Source: Enterobacter sp. R1(2018)
GTDB taxonomy: Bacteria; Pseudomonadota; Gammaproteobacteria; Enterobacterales; Enterobacteriaceae
Length of the DNA: 39,080 nucleotides
Direction of reading: 5' to 3'
Assembly: GCF_003628475.1 (NCBI RefSeq)
Contig: NZ_RCAA01000037.1
Location: 52,650-91,729, forward strand
The translations under genes and the position numbers were made by a program. Below, one piece after another: positions 17,937 through 29,630 of this stretch. The first letter of the stretch is position 1; each line of letters opens with the position of its first letter. The notes beneath the pieces were generated by a model. That model was not told the origin of the DNA, made no database searches, and saw only the letters and a list, made by a program, of their open reading frames with translations.

Positions 17937-18695
17937 GTGAAGCAAACACAACGACACGACGCCATTGTAGAACTGGTTAAAAAGCAGGGATACGTCAGCA
18001 CCGAAGAGCTGGTGGAGCAATTTTCGGTCAGCCCGCAGACCATACGTCGCGATCTGAACGATCTTGCCGAGCAGAATATGATTATGCGTCACCACGGCGG
18101 CGCGGCGTTGCCGTCCAGCTCGGTGAACACCTCATGGCATGACCGCAAAGCGACGCAAACGGCAGAGAAAGAGCGCATTGCCCGTAAGGTGGCCAGCCAA
18201 ATCCCGAACGGCGCCACGCTGTTTATCGATATCGGCACCACGCCTGAAGCCGTTGCCCACGCGCTTTTAGACCACAGTAATTTGCGTGTGGTTACCAACA
18301 ACCTGAACGTCGCCAATACGCTGATGGTAAAGGAAGATTTCCGCATCATTCTGGCAGGCGGCGAGCTGCGCAGCCGCGACGGCGGCATTATCGGCGAAGC
18401 CACGCTCGACTTTATCTCCCAGTTCCGCCTGGACTTCGGCATTCTGGGGATCAGCGGCATCGACGGCGACGGTTCGCTGCTGGAGTTTGACTATCACGAA
18501 GTACGCACCAAACGCGCAATCATTGATAACTCCCGCTGCGTGATGCTGGTCGTCGATCATTCGAAGTTTGGCCGCAACGCGATGGTAAATTTAGGCAGCA
18601 TTAGCCTGGTCGATCAGGTTTATACGGATATACTGCCGCCTGCGGGCGTGATGCAGGTTATTGCGGATAATAATGTGCAGCTGGAGCTGTGCTAA
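17937..18695 (+). CDS. glpR: Glycerol-3-phosphate regulon repressor GlpR
   Basis: 252-residue DeoR-family repressor with an N-terminal winged helix (STEELVEQFSVSPQTIRRDLNDL) and a C-terminal sugar-phosphate sensor domain (DIGTTPEAVAHAL, LAGGELRSRDGGIIGE). The start is GTG 17937 with CAGGAG 7 bases upstream. It binds operators such as those at glpD and is released by sn-glycerol 3-phosphate. The frame is intact over the whole length, unlike some E. coli K-12 strains, which carry a glpR frameshift. Confidence 0.98.
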   Translation: MKQTQRHDAIVELVKKQGYVSTEELVEQFSVSPQTIRRDLNDLAEQNMIMRHHGGAALPSSSVNTSWHDRKATQTAEKERIARKVASQIPNGATLFIDIGTTPEAVAHALLDHSNLRVVTNNLNVANTLMVKEDFRIILAGGELRSRDGGIIGEATLDFISQFRLDFGILGISGIDGDGSLLEFDYHEVRTKRAIIDNSRCVMLVVDHSKFGRNAMVNLGSISLVDQVYTDILPPAGVMQVIADNNVQLELC

Positions 18696-18704
18696 ATCAT
18701 TAAT

Positions 18705-18735
18705 GGTGGCTGGCGCGTTGCCTAACCACCTTACA
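18705..18735 (+). repeat. REP-like element after glpR
   Basis: GGTGGCTGGCGCGTTGCC followed by TAACCACC and TTACA has the imperfect stem and TTACA tail of a REP unit. It resembles the second element after malT (14943-14978) read on the opposite strand, so the two flank the glp block as an inverted pair. Confidence 0.5.
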
Positions 18736-18752
18736 AGCTGACGGATATCGAT

Positions 18753-18774
18753 CCCCTCTCCTGCTGGAGAGGGG
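18753..18774. terminator. Strong hairpin between glpR and glgP
   Basis: CCCCTCTCC and GGAGAGGGG form a 9-bp perfect stem with a TGCT loop between the converging glpR and glgP genes. There is no T-tract on either side, so it may slow or block polymerase, or protect 3' ends, rather than be a classical intrinsic terminator. Confidence 0.6.
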
Positions 18775-18781
18775 AAATACT

Positions 18782-21229
18782 CTACAACCGCACCGGTTTA
18801 ATATGCCAAATCTCATCGGCATATTCCTGAATCGTCCTGTCGGATGAGAAATAGCCCATATTAGCGATATTGTGCATGGCGCGAATGGTCCACTCTTCCG
18901 GCTGTCGATACAGCTCATCCACCTTATCCTGGCAGTCCACGTAGCTGCGGTAATCTGCCAGCACCTGATAGTGGTCGCCAAAGTTGATCAACGAATCCAG
19001 CAGATCCCGGTAGCGCGTTGGCTCGCCGGGGCTGAACATGCCGGTGCCTATTTGCGTCAGCACCTGATGCAGCTCCTCGTCTTTTTCATAATACTCACGC
19101 GGGTTATAGCCGTTGCGCCGCAGCTCTTCGACCTGTTCCGCCGTATTACCAAAGATAAAGATATTATCCGCCCCTACGTGCTCGAGCATTTCGACGTTTG
19201 CGCCGTCAAGCGTGCCGATAGTCAGCGCGCCGTTCAGGCCAAACTTCATATTGCTGGTTCCCGACGCTTCCGTACCGGCAAGAGAGATCTGCTCGGAGAG
19301 ATCCGCCGCCGGAATAATAAGCTGCGCCAGGCTCACGCTGTAGTTTGGAATAAACACCACTTTCAGCCGGTCTTTAACCACCGGATCGTTGTTGATGACC
19401 GCCGCCACATCGTTGATGAGGTGAATGATGTGCTTCGCCATGTAATACGCCGAAGCGGCCTTGCCGGCAAAGATATTCACGCGCGGAACCCACTCGGCCG
19501 TTGGGTCGGCCTTAATGCGGTTATAGCGCGTGATAACGTGCAGGACGTTCATCAGCTGGCGCTTGTATTCGTGAATACGTTTGATCTGCACATCAAACAG
19601 CGCATTGGGATTCACCACCACGTTGAGCTGCTGGCCAATATACTCCGCCAGGCGCTTCTTATTGGCGAGCTTCGCTTTGCGCACATCCTGATGAACCGTC
19701 GGATAATCAATGTGCTGTTTCAGTTCGTTGAGCTGACTGAGATCGGTGCGCCAGGTGCGGCCGATAATCTCATCCAGCACGCCCGAAAGCGGTGGGTTCG
19801 CCAGCGCCAGCCAGCGTCTTGGCGTCACGCCGTTAGTTTTATTGCAAAAACGCATCGGGAAGATGGTAGCGAAATCTGCGAACAGCGACTGCACCATCAG
19901 GTTGGAGTGCAGCTCGGAAACGCCGTTTACCTTATGGCTGGCGACCACCGCAAGCCAGGCCATACGCACCTGACGCCCGTTTGACTCGTCGATAATCGAC
20001 GTGCGCCCCAGCAGGCCGTTGTCGCTCGGATACTGCTCCTGAACGGTTTTCAGGAAGTAGTCGTTAATCTCGAAGATGATTTGCAGATGGCGCGGCAGGA
20101 TTTTGCCGAGCATATCCACCGGCCAGGTTTCCAGCGCCTCGCTCATCAGCGTGTGATTGGTATAGGAGAAGACCTGGCAGGTCACCTCAAAGGCGTCTTC
20201 CCAGCTAAATTTGTGCTCATCGATCAGCAGGCGCATCAGCTCAGGAATAGAGAGCACCGGATGGGTGTCATTGAGGTGAATGGCGATTTTATCCGCCAGG
20301 TTGGCGTAGGTTTTATGCAGCTGGTAGTGGCGACTGAGGATGTCCTGCACCGTGGCCGAAACCAGGAAATACTCCTGGCGCAGACGCAGTTCGCGCCCGG
20401 AATAGGTGGAGTCATCCGGATAAAGCACGCGCGATACGTTTTCCGAATGGTTCTTATCTTCTACCGCAGCAAAGTAGTCGCCCTGGTTGAATTTACCAAG
20501 GTTGATTTCGCTACTTGCCTGCGCGTTCCACAGACGCAGCGTATTGGTGGCATCGGTGTCGTAACCGGGGATAATCTGGTCATAGGCGACCGCAAGAATC
20601 TCTTCGGTTTCCACCCAGCGTGATTTTTTGCCTTCGAGCTGCACGCGACCGCCGAAGCGCACTTTATAGCGGGTGTTGTGACGTTTGAACTCCCAGGGAT
20701 TGCCATATTCCAGCCAGTAATCCGGGGACTCTTTTTGACGGCCGTCGACGATGTTTTGCTTAAACATGCCGTAGTCGTAGCGGATGCCGTAGCCGCGACC
20801 CGGCAGGCCGAGGGTTGCCAGCGAATCAAGGAAACAGGCGGCAAGACGCCCAAGGCCGCCGTTGCCGAGGCCCGGGTCGTTCTCTTCGTCGATCAGCTCT
20901 TCCAGATCGAGGCCCATCTCTTCCAGGGCGTTTTTCACATCGTCATAAATACCCAGTGACAGCAGGGCGTTAGAGAGCGTGCGGCCAATCAGAAACTCCA
21001 TTGACAGGTAGTAAACCTGGCGGACTTCCTGAGAAAGCTGGGCACGGTTAGAACGCAGCCAGCGTTCCACCAGGCGGTCGCGCACGGCAAACAAAGTGGC
21101 GTTAAGCCACTCATGCTTGTTGGCGATAGCAGGGTCCTTGCCCACCGTAAACATCAGCTTATAGGCGATCGAGTGCTTTAACGCCTCGACGCTAAGCGTG
21201 GGTGATGCATAGGAAAAGGGTGCGTTCAT
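18782..21229 (-). CDS. glgP: Glycogen phosphorylase GlgP
   Basis: 815 residues, equal to E. coli GlgP; GT35 family. The pyridoxal-phosphate lysine is Lys662 in [14 protein letters not shown], and [12 protein letters not shown] lies in the N-terminal domain. It releases glucose 1-phosphate from glycogen outer chains, leaving limit dextrins for GlgX. It is the last gene of glgBXCAP, 19 bases after glgA. It is distinguished from the paralogue MalP in this window by operon context and the enteric GlgP N-terminus ([20 protein letters not shown]). Confidence 0.98.
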   Translation of the reverse strand: MNAPFSYASPTLSVEALKHSIAYKLMFTVGKDPAIANKHEWLNATLFAVRDRLVERWLRSNRAQLSQEVRQVYYLSMEFLIGRTLSNALLSLGIYDDVKNALEEMGLDLEELIDEENDPGLGNGGLGRLAACFLDSLATLGLPGRGYGIRYDYGMFKQNIVDGRQKESPDYWLEYGNPWEFKRHNTRYKVRFGGRVQLEGKKSRWVETEEILAVAYDQIIPGYDTDATNTLRLWNAQASSEINLGKFNQGDYFAAVEDKNHSENVSRVLYPDDSTYSGRELRLRQEYFLVSATVQDILSRHYQLHKTYANLADKIAIHLNDTHPVLSIPELMRLLIDEHKFSWEDAFEVTCQVFSYTNHTLMSEALETWPVDMLGKILPRHLQIIFEINDYFLKTVQEQYPSDNGLLGRTSIIDESNGRQVRMAWLAVVASHKVNGVSELHSNLMVQSLFADFATIFPMRFCNKTNGVTPRRWLALANPPLSGVLDEIIGRTWRTDLSQLNELKQHIDYPTVHQDVRKAKLANKKRLAEYIGQQLNVVVNPNALFDVQIKRIHEYKRQLMNVLHVITRYNRIKADPTAEWVPRVNIFAGKAASAYYMAKHIIHLINDVAAVINNDPVVKDRLKVVFIPNYSVSLAQLIIPAADLSEQISLAGTEASGTSNMKFGLNGALTIGTLDGANVEMLEHVGADNIFIFGNTAEQVEELRRNGYNPREYYEKDEELHQVLTQIGTGMFSPGEPTRYRDLLDSLINFGDHYQVLADYRSYVDCQDKVDELYRQPEEWTIRAMHNIANMGYFSSDRTIQEYADEIWHIKPVRL

Positions 21230-21248
21230 ATCGGTGATTCCTGGATAA

Positions 21249-22682
21249 TTACATCAAGCGTTGATAAAGATCGCGGTAAGACTGCGCCGCCACCTGCCAG
21301 CTAAAATCCATACCCATGGCCTGGCGCTGAACAAATCTCCACAGCGACGGGCGGGACCACAACACGAAGGCACGCCGGATCGCTCTTAACAACGACCAGG
21401 CATTGCTGTCCTCAAAGACAAATCCACTGGCGATACCGTCCGCCAGGTTTTCCAGCGAGCTGTCTGAAACCGTATCCGCAAGCCCACCCGTCCGCCGCAC
21501 CAGCGGCAAGGTGCCGTACTTCAATCCATAGAGCTGCGTTAAGCCACAGGGTTCAAAACGGCTTGGCACCAGAATCACATCCGCGCCGCCCATAATGCGG
21601 TGCGAGAAGGCCTCGTGATAGCCGATTTGCACGCCGACCTGGCCGGGATGTTCTGCCGCGGCCGCCAGGAAACCTTCCTGCAATACCGGGTCGCCCGCGC
21701 CCAGCAGCGCCAGCTGTCCGCCCTGCTCAAGTAACCCCGGCAGCGCTTCGAGCACCAAATCCAACCCTTTCTGGCTGGTTAAACGGCTCACCACCGCAAA
21801 CAGCGGCGCCTTGTCGTTGACCTTCAGCCCCATCGCGATCTGCAGCTGGCGTTTGTTCTCGGCCTTCTCTTCCAGCGTGTCGCGGTTATAGCGTGCGGCA
21901 AGCAGCAGGTCGTGGGCGGGATCCCAAATTTTTTCATCGACGCCGTTGAGGATGCCGGACAGACGCCCTTCACGATGTCGCTGACGCAGCAGCCCTTCCA
22001 TACCGTTAGCAAAATGCGGCTCGGTGATTTCCCGCGCGTAGGTCGGGCTTACCGCCGTAATATGATCAGCATAATAAAGGCCCGCTTTCAAGTACGAAAT
22101 TTGACCGTTAAACTCCAGGCCGTTTACGTCATAGAACGACCAGGGCAGGCCAATATCGTTCATATGATGGGCATAAAATAGCCCCTGATAGGCCAGGTTG
22201 TGCACGGTAAAGACCGACTTTGCCGGGTTGCCGCGCGCGTGCAGATAGGCCGGCGCAAGGCCCGCATGCCAGTCATGCGCATGCACGATATCCGGGCGCC
22301 AGAAGGGATCCAGCCCGCAGGCCATCTCACAGGCTACCCATCCGAGCAGCGCAAAACGCTGCACGTTATCGGGATACGCAAACTGGTTGGTGTCGTGGTA
22401 GGGGCTTCCCGGCCTGTCGTATAAATGGGGCGCGTCAATCAGGTAAATCCCCACGCCGTTGAAGTGGCCATATAACAAAGTCATATGACCCGCGAAGGTA
22501 TCGCGGTGGGCAACTACCTGCACATCGGCGACGCCACGACGGATATCCGGAAAGGCGGGCAGCAATACGCGAGTATCCACGCCGCCAGCCAGCTGGGCGG
22601 CGGGTAGCGCACCAATAACATCCGCAAGTCCGCCTGTTTTTAACAGTGGGAATATTTCAGAACATACATGTAAGACCTGCAT
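21249..22682 (-). CDS. glgA: Glycogen synthase GlgA
   Basis: 477 residues from ATG 22682, equal to E. coli GlgA; GT5 family. The KTGGLAD motif is at 15-21 (Lys15 contacts ADP-glucose) and the C-terminal nucleotide-site motif is [12 protein letters not shown]. It adds glucose from ADP-glucose to the glycogen chain. The start was chosen over an ATG six codons earlier because CGGGAG lies 6 bases upstream and the protein then begins MQVLHVCSE. It is separated from glgC by 108 bases, unusual compared with E. coli. Confidence 0.97.
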   Translation of the reverse strand: MQVLHVCSEIFPLLKTGGLADVIGALPAAQLAGGVDTRVLLPAFPDIRRGVADVQVVAHRDTFAGHMTLLYGHFNGVGIYLIDAPHLYDRPGSPYHDTNQFAYPDNVQRFALLGWVACEMACGLDPFWRPDIVHAHDWHAGLAPAYLHARGNPAKSVFTVHNLAYQGLFYAHHMNDIGLPWSFYDVNGLEFNGQISYLKAGLYYADHITAVSPTYAREITEPHFANGMEGLLRQRHREGRLSGILNGVDEKIWDPAHDLLLAARYNRDTLEEKAENKRQLQIAMGLKVNDKAPLFAVVSRLTSQKGLDLVLEALPGLLEQGGQLALLGAGDPVLQEGFLAAAAEHPGQVGVQIGYHEAFSHRIMGGADVILVPSRFEPCGLTQLYGLKYGTLPLVRRTGGLADTVSDSSLENLADGIASGFVFEDSNAWSLLRAIRRAFVLWSRPSLWRFVQRQAMGMDFSWQVAAQSYRDLYQRLM

Positions 22683-22751
22683 TATCGCTCCCGTTAGCAA
22701 GTCGCGACGCCGTTTTTTTAGTCAGGTACAGCGCCGAACGATAAAATGACA

Positions 22752-22773
22752 ACGCGCGGCACGCGCCGCGCGT
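22752..22773. other. GC-rich hairpin in the glgC-glgA spacer
   Basis: ACGCGCGGC (22752-22760) and GCCGCGCGT (22765-22773) form a perfect 9-bp stem with an ACGC loop. It lies within the 108-base gap between the glgC stop and the glgA start, followed in the transcribed direction by GTTGTCATTTTATCG. It may act as an RNA processing, attenuation or stability element inside the operon. Confidence 0.7.
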
Positions 22774-22790
22774 GGGTCAATCCTTTACTT

Positions 22791-24074
22791 TCAACCTTGC
22801 AGTTTGGCCAGCATGTCCCGGGTTACCAGCACAATACCCTCTTCCGAGCGATAGAAACGACGCCCGTCCTCTTCAGCATTTTCGCCAATAACCATGCCTT
22901 CCGGGATAACGCACGCGCGGTCAATAATGCAGCGGCGCAGGCGGCACGAACGCCCCACTTTTACATCCGGCAGCAGGACTGACGAATCGATATTACAAAA
23001 CGAGTTAATACGCACCCTTGGGAACAACACCGACTGCACCACCACCGACCCGGAGATAATGCACCCGCCGGAAACCAGCGAGTTCAGCGTCATGCCGTGG
23101 CTGCCCGAGCGGTCCTGCACAAATTTTGCCGGCGGCAGCGGTTCCATATGGGTGCGAATCGGCCATTCCTGGTCGTACATATCCAGCTCCGGCGTAACCG
23201 AGGCGAGATCGAGGTTGGCTTTCCAGTAGGCCTCAAGCGTACCCACATCGCGCCAGTACGGCTCTGCGTTCGGATCTGACTGGACGCAGGACAGCGGGAA
23301 CGGATGGGCGAACGCCTGCCCGGACTTCATGACGTAGGGAATAATATCTTTGCCAAAATCGTGGCTGGAATTTTCGTCAACGTCGTCGGCTTCAAGCAGT
23401 TCGTAGAGGTAATCGGCATCAAAAACATAAATCCCCATGCTGGCTAGCGCTTTGCTGTCGTCGCCCGGCATGGAAGGCGGATTAGCAGGTTTTTCGACGA
23501 ATTCGATTATCTTGTCTTCTTCGTCTACGGCCATTACGCCAAACGCCGTCGCTTCATGCAGCGGCACCGGCATACAGGCCACCGTACAGCGCGCGCCTTT
23601 CTCGACGTGGTCGATAAGCATGCGCGAGTAGTCCTGCTTGTAAATATGGTCCCCGGCCAGAATCACCACGTATTCAGCTTTGTAGCGACGGATAATGTCG
23701 AGGTTTTGCGTTACGGCATCTGCCGTACCGCGATACCAGTTTTCCCCGTGTACGCGCTGCTGCGCGGGCAACAGGTCGACAAATTCGTTCATCTCCTCGC
23801 TGAAAAAGGACCAGCCGCGCTGGATATGCTGCACCAGCGTGTGGGACTGATACTGGGTAATCACGCCGATACGGCGGATGCCAGAGTTAATACAGTTGGA
23901 TAACGCAAAATCGATAATGCGGAACTTGCCGCCAAAGTGCACGGCGGGCTTCGCACGGGTCGAAGTTAAATCTTTTAATCGGGTACCGCGGCCACCGGCC
24001 AAAATCAGCGCAACTGCTTTATTCGGCAGCTGTCTTGCCAACATCAGAGGATCGTTCTTTTCAAACCTAACCAT
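22791..24074 (-). CDS. glgC: Glucose-1-phosphate adenylyltransferase GlgC
   Basis: 427 residues from ATG 24074 (AAGGAG 6 bases upstream; earlier in-frame ATGs lie inside glgX). It makes ADP-glucose from ATP and glucose 1-phosphate, the controlled step of glycogen synthesis. The pyrophosphorylase loop [11 protein letters not shown] is at 27-37, and FVEKPANPP holds the glucose 1-phosphate lysine; a left-handed beta-helix domain follows. Two oddities: position 39, Lys in E. coli and part of the fructose-1,6-bisphosphate site, is Thr (Arg40, His46 and Arg52 are kept), and the C-terminus ends LAKLQG, about four residues shorter than E. coli. Confidence 0.97.
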   Translation of the reverse strand: MVRFEKNDPLMLARQLPNKAVALILAGGRGTRLKDLTSTRAKPAVHFGGKFRIIDFALSNCINSGIRRIGVITQYQSHTLVQHIQRGWSFFSEEMNEFVDLLPAQQRVHGENWYRGTADAVTQNLDIIRRYKAEYVVILAGDHIYKQDYSRMLIDHVEKGARCTVACMPVPLHEATAFGVMAVDEEDKIIEFVEKPANPPSMPGDDSKALASMGIYVFDADYLYELLEADDVDENSSHDFGKDIIPYVMKSGQAFAHPFPLSCVQSDPNAEPYWRDVGTLEAYWKANLDLASVTPELDMYDQEWPIRTHMEPLPPAKFVQDRSGSHGMTLNSLVSGGCIISGSVVVQSVLFPRVRINSFCNIDSSVLLPDVKVGRSCRLRRCIIDRACVIPEGMVIGENAEEDGRRFYRSEEGIVLVTRDMLAKLQG

Positions 24075-24088
24075 GACTGACTCCTTTT

Positions 24089-26071
24089 TCATGACTTCTG
24101 GAATACGCAGACTCCGTGCGCAGGCCCATGCCAAACAGCCATTACCACCGGGTTATCCTCTCCGGCAAAAGGAGGAATGGCTCGCCATTCCCCTTCAGGT
24201 AATACGATATCTGCCACTTCTTCGGTGGCATTTATCGTAATAAGCCAACGTTCGCTGAGCAGGATTTGCAGACGATGAATCCCGCTTTGCCACTCGTCGG
24301 CGCTAAGAGGCTGCGCCTCTTTATTTAACCAACGCACATTGTCATCGCCTTCCTCCCACCAGCTATTGCGGGTTAATGCCGGAATAGTCTGGCGCAGATG
24401 AATCAATGCCGCGGTAAAAGTTGTCAAACCATCATTACAGCGTTCCCAGTCAAGCCATGTCAGGGCATTGTCCTGACAGTAAGCGTTATTGTTGCCGTGC
24501 TGGCTGTGGCCGTGTTCGTCGCCGGCAAGCAGCATCGGCGTACCCTGGGAGAGCAATAACAACGTAAGCAGCGCGTGTACGCTGTTGCGACGCCGCTCTT
24601 TGATATACAGACTGGCTTCCAGCCCTTCAAATCCGTGGTTGTTGCTGTAATTATTATTTGTCCCGTCACGGTTATCTTCGCCGTTGGCTTCGTTATGCTT
24701 ATGGTTAAAGCTCACGCAGTCGCGCAGGGTGAAGCCATCGTGGGCCGTTATTAAATTGATGCTGGCTGAGGGAAGAAGCCCATCGCGGCGGTAAACATCG
24801 CTTGAACCGGCAAAGCGGCAGGCGAATCCTCCTAGAGAAAGGTCCTGTCGCAGCCAGAAGCGGCGCATGCCATCGCGAAAATGGTCGTTCCACTCGGCAA
24901 ATAGCGGCGGATAGTTACCGACCTGATAGCCGCCCGGACCAATATCCCAGGGCTCGGCGATCAGCTTGATCTGTGAAAGCACCGGATCGTTTTTAATCGC
25001 TTCAAACAGCGGCGCGTCCTGGCGGAACTGCGGCGTTCTGCCCATGATTGACGCCAGATCGAAGCGAAAACCGTCCACGTGGCAGCAATCGACCCAGTAA
25101 CGCAGGCAGTCCACCATTTGGGCGACCACTCCCGGCGTGCTCAAATTCAATGCGTTACCGCAGCCCGTCCAGTTGTGATAATCGCCGTTATCCATTAACC
25201 AATAATAGCTACGGTTATCGATTCCGCGCAGCGAGAAGGTCGGACCGTCCAGATCCAGCTCCGCGCTGTGGTTGAGCACGATATCCAGAATCACTTCGAT
25301 GCCCGCTTTATGCAGTTCTTTGATTGCTCCGCGCAGCTCGTCGGCGGCCTTCAGCGGATCGCCGCCGGAGGCGTAATAGCCTTCTGTCGCGTAGAAAGCG
25401 CGCGGGTTATATCCCCAGTAGTTACTCAATCCCAGCTGGGCGACACGCGGCTCGGTAACAAAATGCGCCACCGGCAGCAGCTCCAGCGCCGTAATCCCCA
25501 GCCGTTTAAAATAGGCGATCATGACCGGATGGCCGAGCCCCGCGTAGGTGCCGCGTATCTCCTGCGGAATATCCGGATGGTGCAGCGTCAAACCGCGAAC
25601 GTGGGCCTCGTAGATAACGGTTTTGCCCCACGGCGTGCGCGGATGCTCGTCATCTTCCCAGTCGAATTTATCCTGCACCACCACGCATTTCGCCATTTCG
25701 GCGGCGTCGTCCTGCATGTCAGGATGCTCATGTCCGCCGTGGAAATGAGGATGGTCGTTCAGACCGCCGACCACCGCGCGCGCGCAGGGGTCGAGCAGTA
25801 ATTTGGCTGGATTAAAACGGTGTCCGTTATCCGGCTCCCAGGGTCCGTGAACCCGGTAGCCGTAGAGCAAACCAGGTTTAGCGCCGGGCAGATAGCCATG
25901 CCAGATATCCCCGGTGCGCATCGGCAGATCGTAGCGCTGCTCATGGCCGTGCTCGTCAAAAACGCACAGTTCGACTTTATGCGCATGGGCGGAAAACAGA
26001 GTGAAGTTCACCCCTTTTCCGTCATAAAAAGACCCATACGGCGCCGAATTGCCCGCGCTCAGTAACGTCAT
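24089..26071 (-). CDS. glgX: Glycogen debranching enzyme GlgX
   Basis: 660-residue GH13 isoamylase-type enzyme (E. coli 657). It has an N-terminal CBM48 domain ([18 protein letters not shown]), then the catalytic barrel with the nucleophile Asp in [11 protein letters not shown], the acid Glu in [12 protein letters not shown] and the third Asp in [10 protein letters not shown]. It removes short alpha-1,6 branches from phosphorylase limit dextrins. Its ATG overlaps the glgB stop (ATGA at 26068-26071), indicating translational coupling. glgC starts 14 bases after its stop. Confidence 0.98.
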   Translation of the reverse strand: MTLLSAGNSAPYGSFYDGKGVNFTLFSAHAHKVELCVFDEHGHEQRYDLPMRTGDIWHGYLPGAKPGLLYGYRVHGPWEPDNGHRFNPAKLLLDPCARAVVGGLNDHPHFHGGHEHPDMQDDAAEMAKCVVVQDKFDWEDDEHPRTPWGKTVIYEAHVRGLTLHHPDIPQEIRGTYAGLGHPVMIAYFKRLGITALELLPVAHFVTEPRVAQLGLSNYWGYNPRAFYATEGYYASGGDPLKAADELRGAIKELHKAGIEVILDIVLNHSAELDLDGPTFSLRGIDNRSYYWLMDNGDYHNWTGCGNALNLSTPGVVAQMVDCLRYWVDCCHVDGFRFDLASIMGRTPQFRQDAPLFEAIKNDPVLSQIKLIAEPWDIGPGGYQVGNYPPLFAEWNDHFRDGMRRFWLRQDLSLGGFACRFAGSSDVYRRDGLLPSASINLITAHDGFTLRDCVSFNHKHNEANGEDNRDGTNNNYSNNHGFEGLEASLYIKERRRNSVHALLTLLLLSQGTPMLLAGDEHGHSQHGNNNAYCQDNALTWLDWERCNDGLTTFTAALIHLRQTIPALTRNSWWEEGDDNVRWLNKEAQPLSADEWQSGIHRLQILLSERWLITINATEEVADIVLPEGEWRAIPPFAGEDNPVVMAVWHGPAHGVCVFQKS

Positions 26072-28254
26072 TCACCCTCCCGGACCAGCCAGATGGTGGC
26101 AAGCGGAGGCAGCGTCAGGTTCAGTGAATTCTCACGCCCGTGGCTTGGAATGGCATCGCTTTGCACCACGCCGCTGTTGCCGGTATTGCTGCCGTGATAG
26201 TGCATGGAGTCGGTGTTCAGCTCTTCGCGCCAGCGGCCCGGCTGGTTAATGCCAAAACGGTAGTTATAGCGCGGCACCGGCGTAAAGTTGCTGGCGACGA
26301 TCAGCTCGTTGCCCTGGGAGTCGCGGCGCACAAAAATAAACACCGAGTTGACCTTATCTTCCACCACCAGCCACTCAAAGCCGTAGGTGTCGAAATCCAG
26401 CTCGTGCAGGGCGGCATGATGACGGTAGGTATGGTTCAGATCGCGAACCAGGCGCTGCACGCCGTGGTGCCAGTTGTCGTCACCTTCCAGCAGATGCCAG
26501 TCCAGGCTGCTGTCGTGGTTCCATTCGCGTCCCTGGGCGAACTCGTTGCCCATAAACAGCAGCTTCTTGCCCGGGAAGGCCCACATCCAGCCGTAGTAAG
26601 CACGCAGGTTGGCGAACTTCTGCCAGGCATCGCCCGGCATTCTGTCGAGAATAGATTTCTTGCCGTGCACCACTTCATCGTGCGAGAGCGGCAGCACGAA
26701 GTTTTCGGTGCTGTTGTAGAGCATGCCGAAGGTCATTTTGTCGTGATGATACTGGCGATGTACCGGGTCGAGCTTCATGTAGTCGAGGGTGTCGTGCATC
26801 CAGCCCAGGTTCCACTTAAACCAGAAGCCTAAGCCGCCCAACGACGGAGGACGCGACACGCCAGGGAAGTCCGTCGACTCTTCCGCCATGGTGACCGCGC
26901 CCGGCGTTTGCTCGCCGATAATACGGTTGGTATTACGCAGGAATTCGATGGCCTCTAAGTTTTCGCGCCCGCCTTTGTCATTAGGTATCCATTCGCCAGG
27001 CTGGCGGCTATAGTCGCGATAGATCATTGACGCCACCGCATCCACGCGCAGACCGTCGATGCCAAAGCGTTCAATCCAGTACAGCGCGTTGCCGACCAGA
27101 TAGTTGCTGACTTCGCGCCGCCCGTAGTTATAAATCAGCGTGTTCCAGTCCTGGTGATAGCCTTCGCGCGGATCGCTGTGTTCGTAAAGCGAGGTGCCGT
27201 CGAATTTCGCAAGCCCCGCGTCATCCGTCGGGAAGTGGCCTGGAACCCAGTCAAGCAGCACGTTCAGCCCGGCCGCGTGCGCCGCGTTGATGAAGTAGCG
27301 GAAATCTTCGCGCGTGCCAAAACGGCGCGTCGGCGCGTACAGGCCCTGAGGTTGGTAGCCCCAGCTGCCGTCAAAGGGATGTTCGTTAATCGGCAACAGT
27401 TCAAGGTGGGTAAAACCCATTTCTTTAACGTAAGGCACCAGCTGGTCCGCCAGCTCGCGGTAGCTGAGCCAGAAATTGTTGTCGGCATGGCGGCGCCAGG
27501 AGCCAAGATGCACTTCATAAATCGAGATAGGCCGATCGAAACCGTTGGCTTTTTGCCGCGCCGGGCTAAGGGTCGTTTTCTCGGGCAGGCCGCAGATCAG
27601 CGAGGCCGTTTCCGGGCGCATTTGCGATTCAAAAGCGTAAGGATCGGCTTTCAGACGCAGATTGCCTTCAATATCAATCAGTTCGAATTTATAGAGCTGG
27701 CCGGGATGCGCGCCGGGAATAAACAGCTCCCAGATGCCGCTTTCACGGCGCAGGCGCATCGGGTGACGGCGGCCGTCCCAGTAGTTAAATTGCCCGACCA
27801 CGGAAACGCGACGGGCGTTGGGCGCCCAGACGGTGAAGCGCGTGCCGGTCACGCCGTCCATGGTATCGGCATGGGCGCCAAGCGTTTCGTAAGGGCGAAG
27901 ATGCGTGCCTTCGGAGAGTAGCCAGCTGTCCATTTCCTGGATTAGCGGACCAAAGCGATAAGGGTCGTCAATCAGGTTTTCCTGACCGTGCCAGATAACG
28001 GCCAGCTGATAGCGAAAAACGTTTTTACGGCGCGGGATAACCCCGCAGAAAAAGCCACGCGAGTCGAGGCATTCAAGCTTGCCGACTTTGCGTCCAGTTT
28101 TTGGCTCGATAACCCAGACTTCGGTCGCGTCTGGTAATAGCGCGCGGACTTCCAGTCCGGCTTCCGTTTTATGCATCCCCAGCAGGGAGAAAGGGTCGGC
28201 GAAATGACCCGTAATGAGCGCATTTATCACGTCTTTTTCTGGAAGAACAGACAT
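26068..28254 (-). CDS. glgB: 1,4-alpha-glucan branching enzyme GlgB
   Basis: 728 residues from ATG 28254, equal to E. coli GlgB; GH13 family. Tandem CBM48-type N-terminal domains (first near [14 protein letters not shown], second [17 protein letters not shown]) precede the barrel with the catalytic Asp405 ([10 protein letters not shown]), Glu458 (AEESTDFP) and Asp526 ([10 protein letters not shown]). It forms alpha-1,6 branches in glycogen. The start was chosen for AGGA 9 bases upstream and the match MSxxxxxDVINALI; longer frames reach 28320. It is first in glgBXCAP. Confidence 0.97.
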   Translation of the reverse strand: MSVLPEKDVINALITGHFADPFSLLGMHKTEAGLEVRALLPDATEVWVIEPKTGRKVGKLECLDSRGFFCGVIPRRKNVFRYQLAVIWHGQENLIDDPYRFGPLIQEMDSWLLSEGTHLRPYETLGAHADTMDGVTGTRFTVWAPNARRVSVVGQFNYWDGRRHPMRLRRESGIWELFIPGAHPGQLYKFELIDIEGNLRLKADPYAFESQMRPETASLICGLPEKTTLSPARQKANGFDRPISIYEVHLGSWRRHADNNFWLSYRELADQLVPYVKEMGFTHLELLPINEHPFDGSWGYQPQGLYAPTRRFGTREDFRYFINAAHAAGLNVLLDWVPGHFPTDDAGLAKFDGTSLYEHSDPREGYHQDWNTLIYNYGRREVSNYLVGNALYWIERFGIDGLRVDAVASMIYRDYSRQPGEWIPNDKGGRENLEAIEFLRNTNRIIGEQTPGAVTMAEESTDFPGVSRPPSLGGLGFWFKWNLGWMHDTLDYMKLDPVHRQYHHDKMTFGMLYNSTENFVLPLSHDEVVHGKKSILDRMPGDAWQKFANLRAYYGWMWAFPGKKLLFMGNEFAQGREWNHDSSLDWHLLEGDDNWHHGVQRLVRDLNHTYRHHAALHELDFDTYGFEWLVVEDKVNSVFIFVRRDSQGNELIVASNFTPVPRYNYRFGINQPGRWREELNTDSMHYHGSNTGNSGVVQSDAIPSHGRENSLNLTLPPLATIWLVREGE

Positions 28255-28482
28255 GGCATTCGTCCTGTTTATTGTATGTGTCATCTGACTCAGCGCAACG
28301 CTTACGCGCTGACGAGACACTTATCATTGACCCAAACGGACAGCATAAAAAAACTTCCTGTAAGCTGTTCCGCCCAACTAACTAGCATGACGGTTTCTAC
28401 CGTCCTGACTTAAGCATAGTCAACGCGCTATTTTACTCCCGGGAATTAATGCAAGAGCGGCGAATACATCATCTATGACGCG

Positions 28483-28508
28483 AAAAAAAGGGGCTGCAAT
28501 GCCCCTTT
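28483..28508 (-). terminator. Intrinsic terminator of asd
   Basis: On the minus strand AAGGGGC and GCCCCTT form the stem and a run of seven or more T residues follows. It begins about 16 bases after the asd stop, a classical rho-independent terminator. The rest of the 269-base glgB-asd gap must hold the glgB promoter, which I could not assign. Confidence 0.9.
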
Positions 28509-28523
28509 AGTATGAAAATGTAA

Positions 28524-29630
28524 TTATGCGAGCAGCCGCAACATTCTGCGCAACGGTTCCGCCGCGCCCCACAAAAGCTGGTCGCCAACGGTGAAGGCAG
28601 AAAGGTATTCCGGCCCCATATTCAGTTTACGCAGGCGGCCAACGGGGGTCGTCAGCGTGCCGGTAACCGCGGCCGGAGTCAGCTCACGCATGGTAATGTC
28701 GCGATCGTTAGGCACAACCTTCGCCCAGTCGTTATGCGCAGCCAGCATCGCCTCGATGGTCGGAATCGAGACATCCTTTTTCAGTTTGATGGTGAACGCC
28801 TGGCTGTGGCAGCGCAGCGCGCCGACGCGAACGCAAAGCCCGTCAACAGGAATAACGGTGCTGGTGTTCAGAATTTTGTTGGTTTCCGCCTGCCCTTTCC
28901 ACTCTTCGCGGCTCTGGCCGTTATCGAGCTGTTTATCAATCCACGGAATCAGGCTGCCGGCTAAAGGCACGCCAAAATTGTCCACCGGCAGATTGCCGCC
29001 GCGTGACAGGTCGGTCACTTTGCGTTCGATATCGAGGATTGCGGAGGCCGGGTCAGCCAGCTCGCCTGCGACATGGTTGTGCAGCTGCCCCATCTGGCTT
29101 AGCAATTCGCGCATATGGCGCGCGCCGCCGCCGGATGCCGCCTGATAGGTCGCCACGGAAACCCAGTCCACCAGATCGTTGGCGAAGAGGCCGCCCAGCG
29201 ACATCAGCATCAGGCTAACGGTACAGTTGCCGCCGACAAAGGTTTTCACGCCTTTGTTCAGGCCTTCCTGAATAACGTGCTGATTTACCGGGTCGAGAAT
29301 AATGATCGCATCATCTTTCATGCGCAGCGAGGAGGCGGCGTCAATCCAGTAGCCCTGCCAGCCGCTTTCACGAAGCTTTGGGTAGATTTCATTGGTATAA
29401 TCGCCGCCCTGGCAGGTAATGATAATATCCAGCGCCTTCAGCGCTTCCAGAGAGTAAGCGTCCTGAAGCGTGCCGGTAGACTGGCCTGCAAAAGAAGGGG
29501 CGGCCTGGCCCAGTTGGGAAGTAGAGAAGAAAACGGGACGAATGGCGTCAAAGTCACGCTCTTCTACCATGCGCTGCATGAGTACAGAGCCGACCATACC
29601 GCGCCAGCCAATAAAACCTACATTTTTCAT
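28524..29630 (-). CDS. asd: Aspartate-semialdehyde dehydrogenase Asd
   Basis: 368 residues (E. coli 367; one extra residue near position 50). The NADP-binding start [13 protein letters not shown], the catalytic Cys136 in [11 protein letters not shown], the substrate loop [11 protein letters not shown] and the catalytic His in LRCHSQAF are all present. It reduces aspartyl phosphate to aspartate semialdehyde, the branch point to lysine, diaminopimelate, threonine and methionine, and is essential for cell wall synthesis. It is monocistronic and divergent from yhgN. Confidence 0.98.
   Translation of the reverse strand: MKNVGFIGWRGMVGSVLMQRMVEERDFDAIRPVFFSTSQLGQAAPSFAGQSTGTLQDAYSLEALKALDIIITCQGGDYTNEIYPKLRESGWQGYWIDAASSLRMKDDAIIILDPVNQHVIQEGLNKGVKTFVGGNCTVSLMLMSLGGLFANDLVDWVSVATYQAASGGGARHMRELLSQMGQLHNHVAGELADPASAILDIERKVTDLSRGGNLPVDNFGVPLAGSLIPWIDKQLDNGQSREEWKGQAETNKILNTSTVIPVDGLCVRVGALRCHSQAFTIKLKKDVSIPTIEAMLAAHNDWAKVVPNDRDITMRELTPAAVTGTLTTPVGRLRKLNMGPEYLSAFTVGDQLLWGAAEPLRRMLRLLA

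Noticed and set aside
17937-18695. Possible glpR frameshift as in some E. coli K-12 strains
   Set aside because: The frame is continuous for 252 codons with all conserved blocks present.
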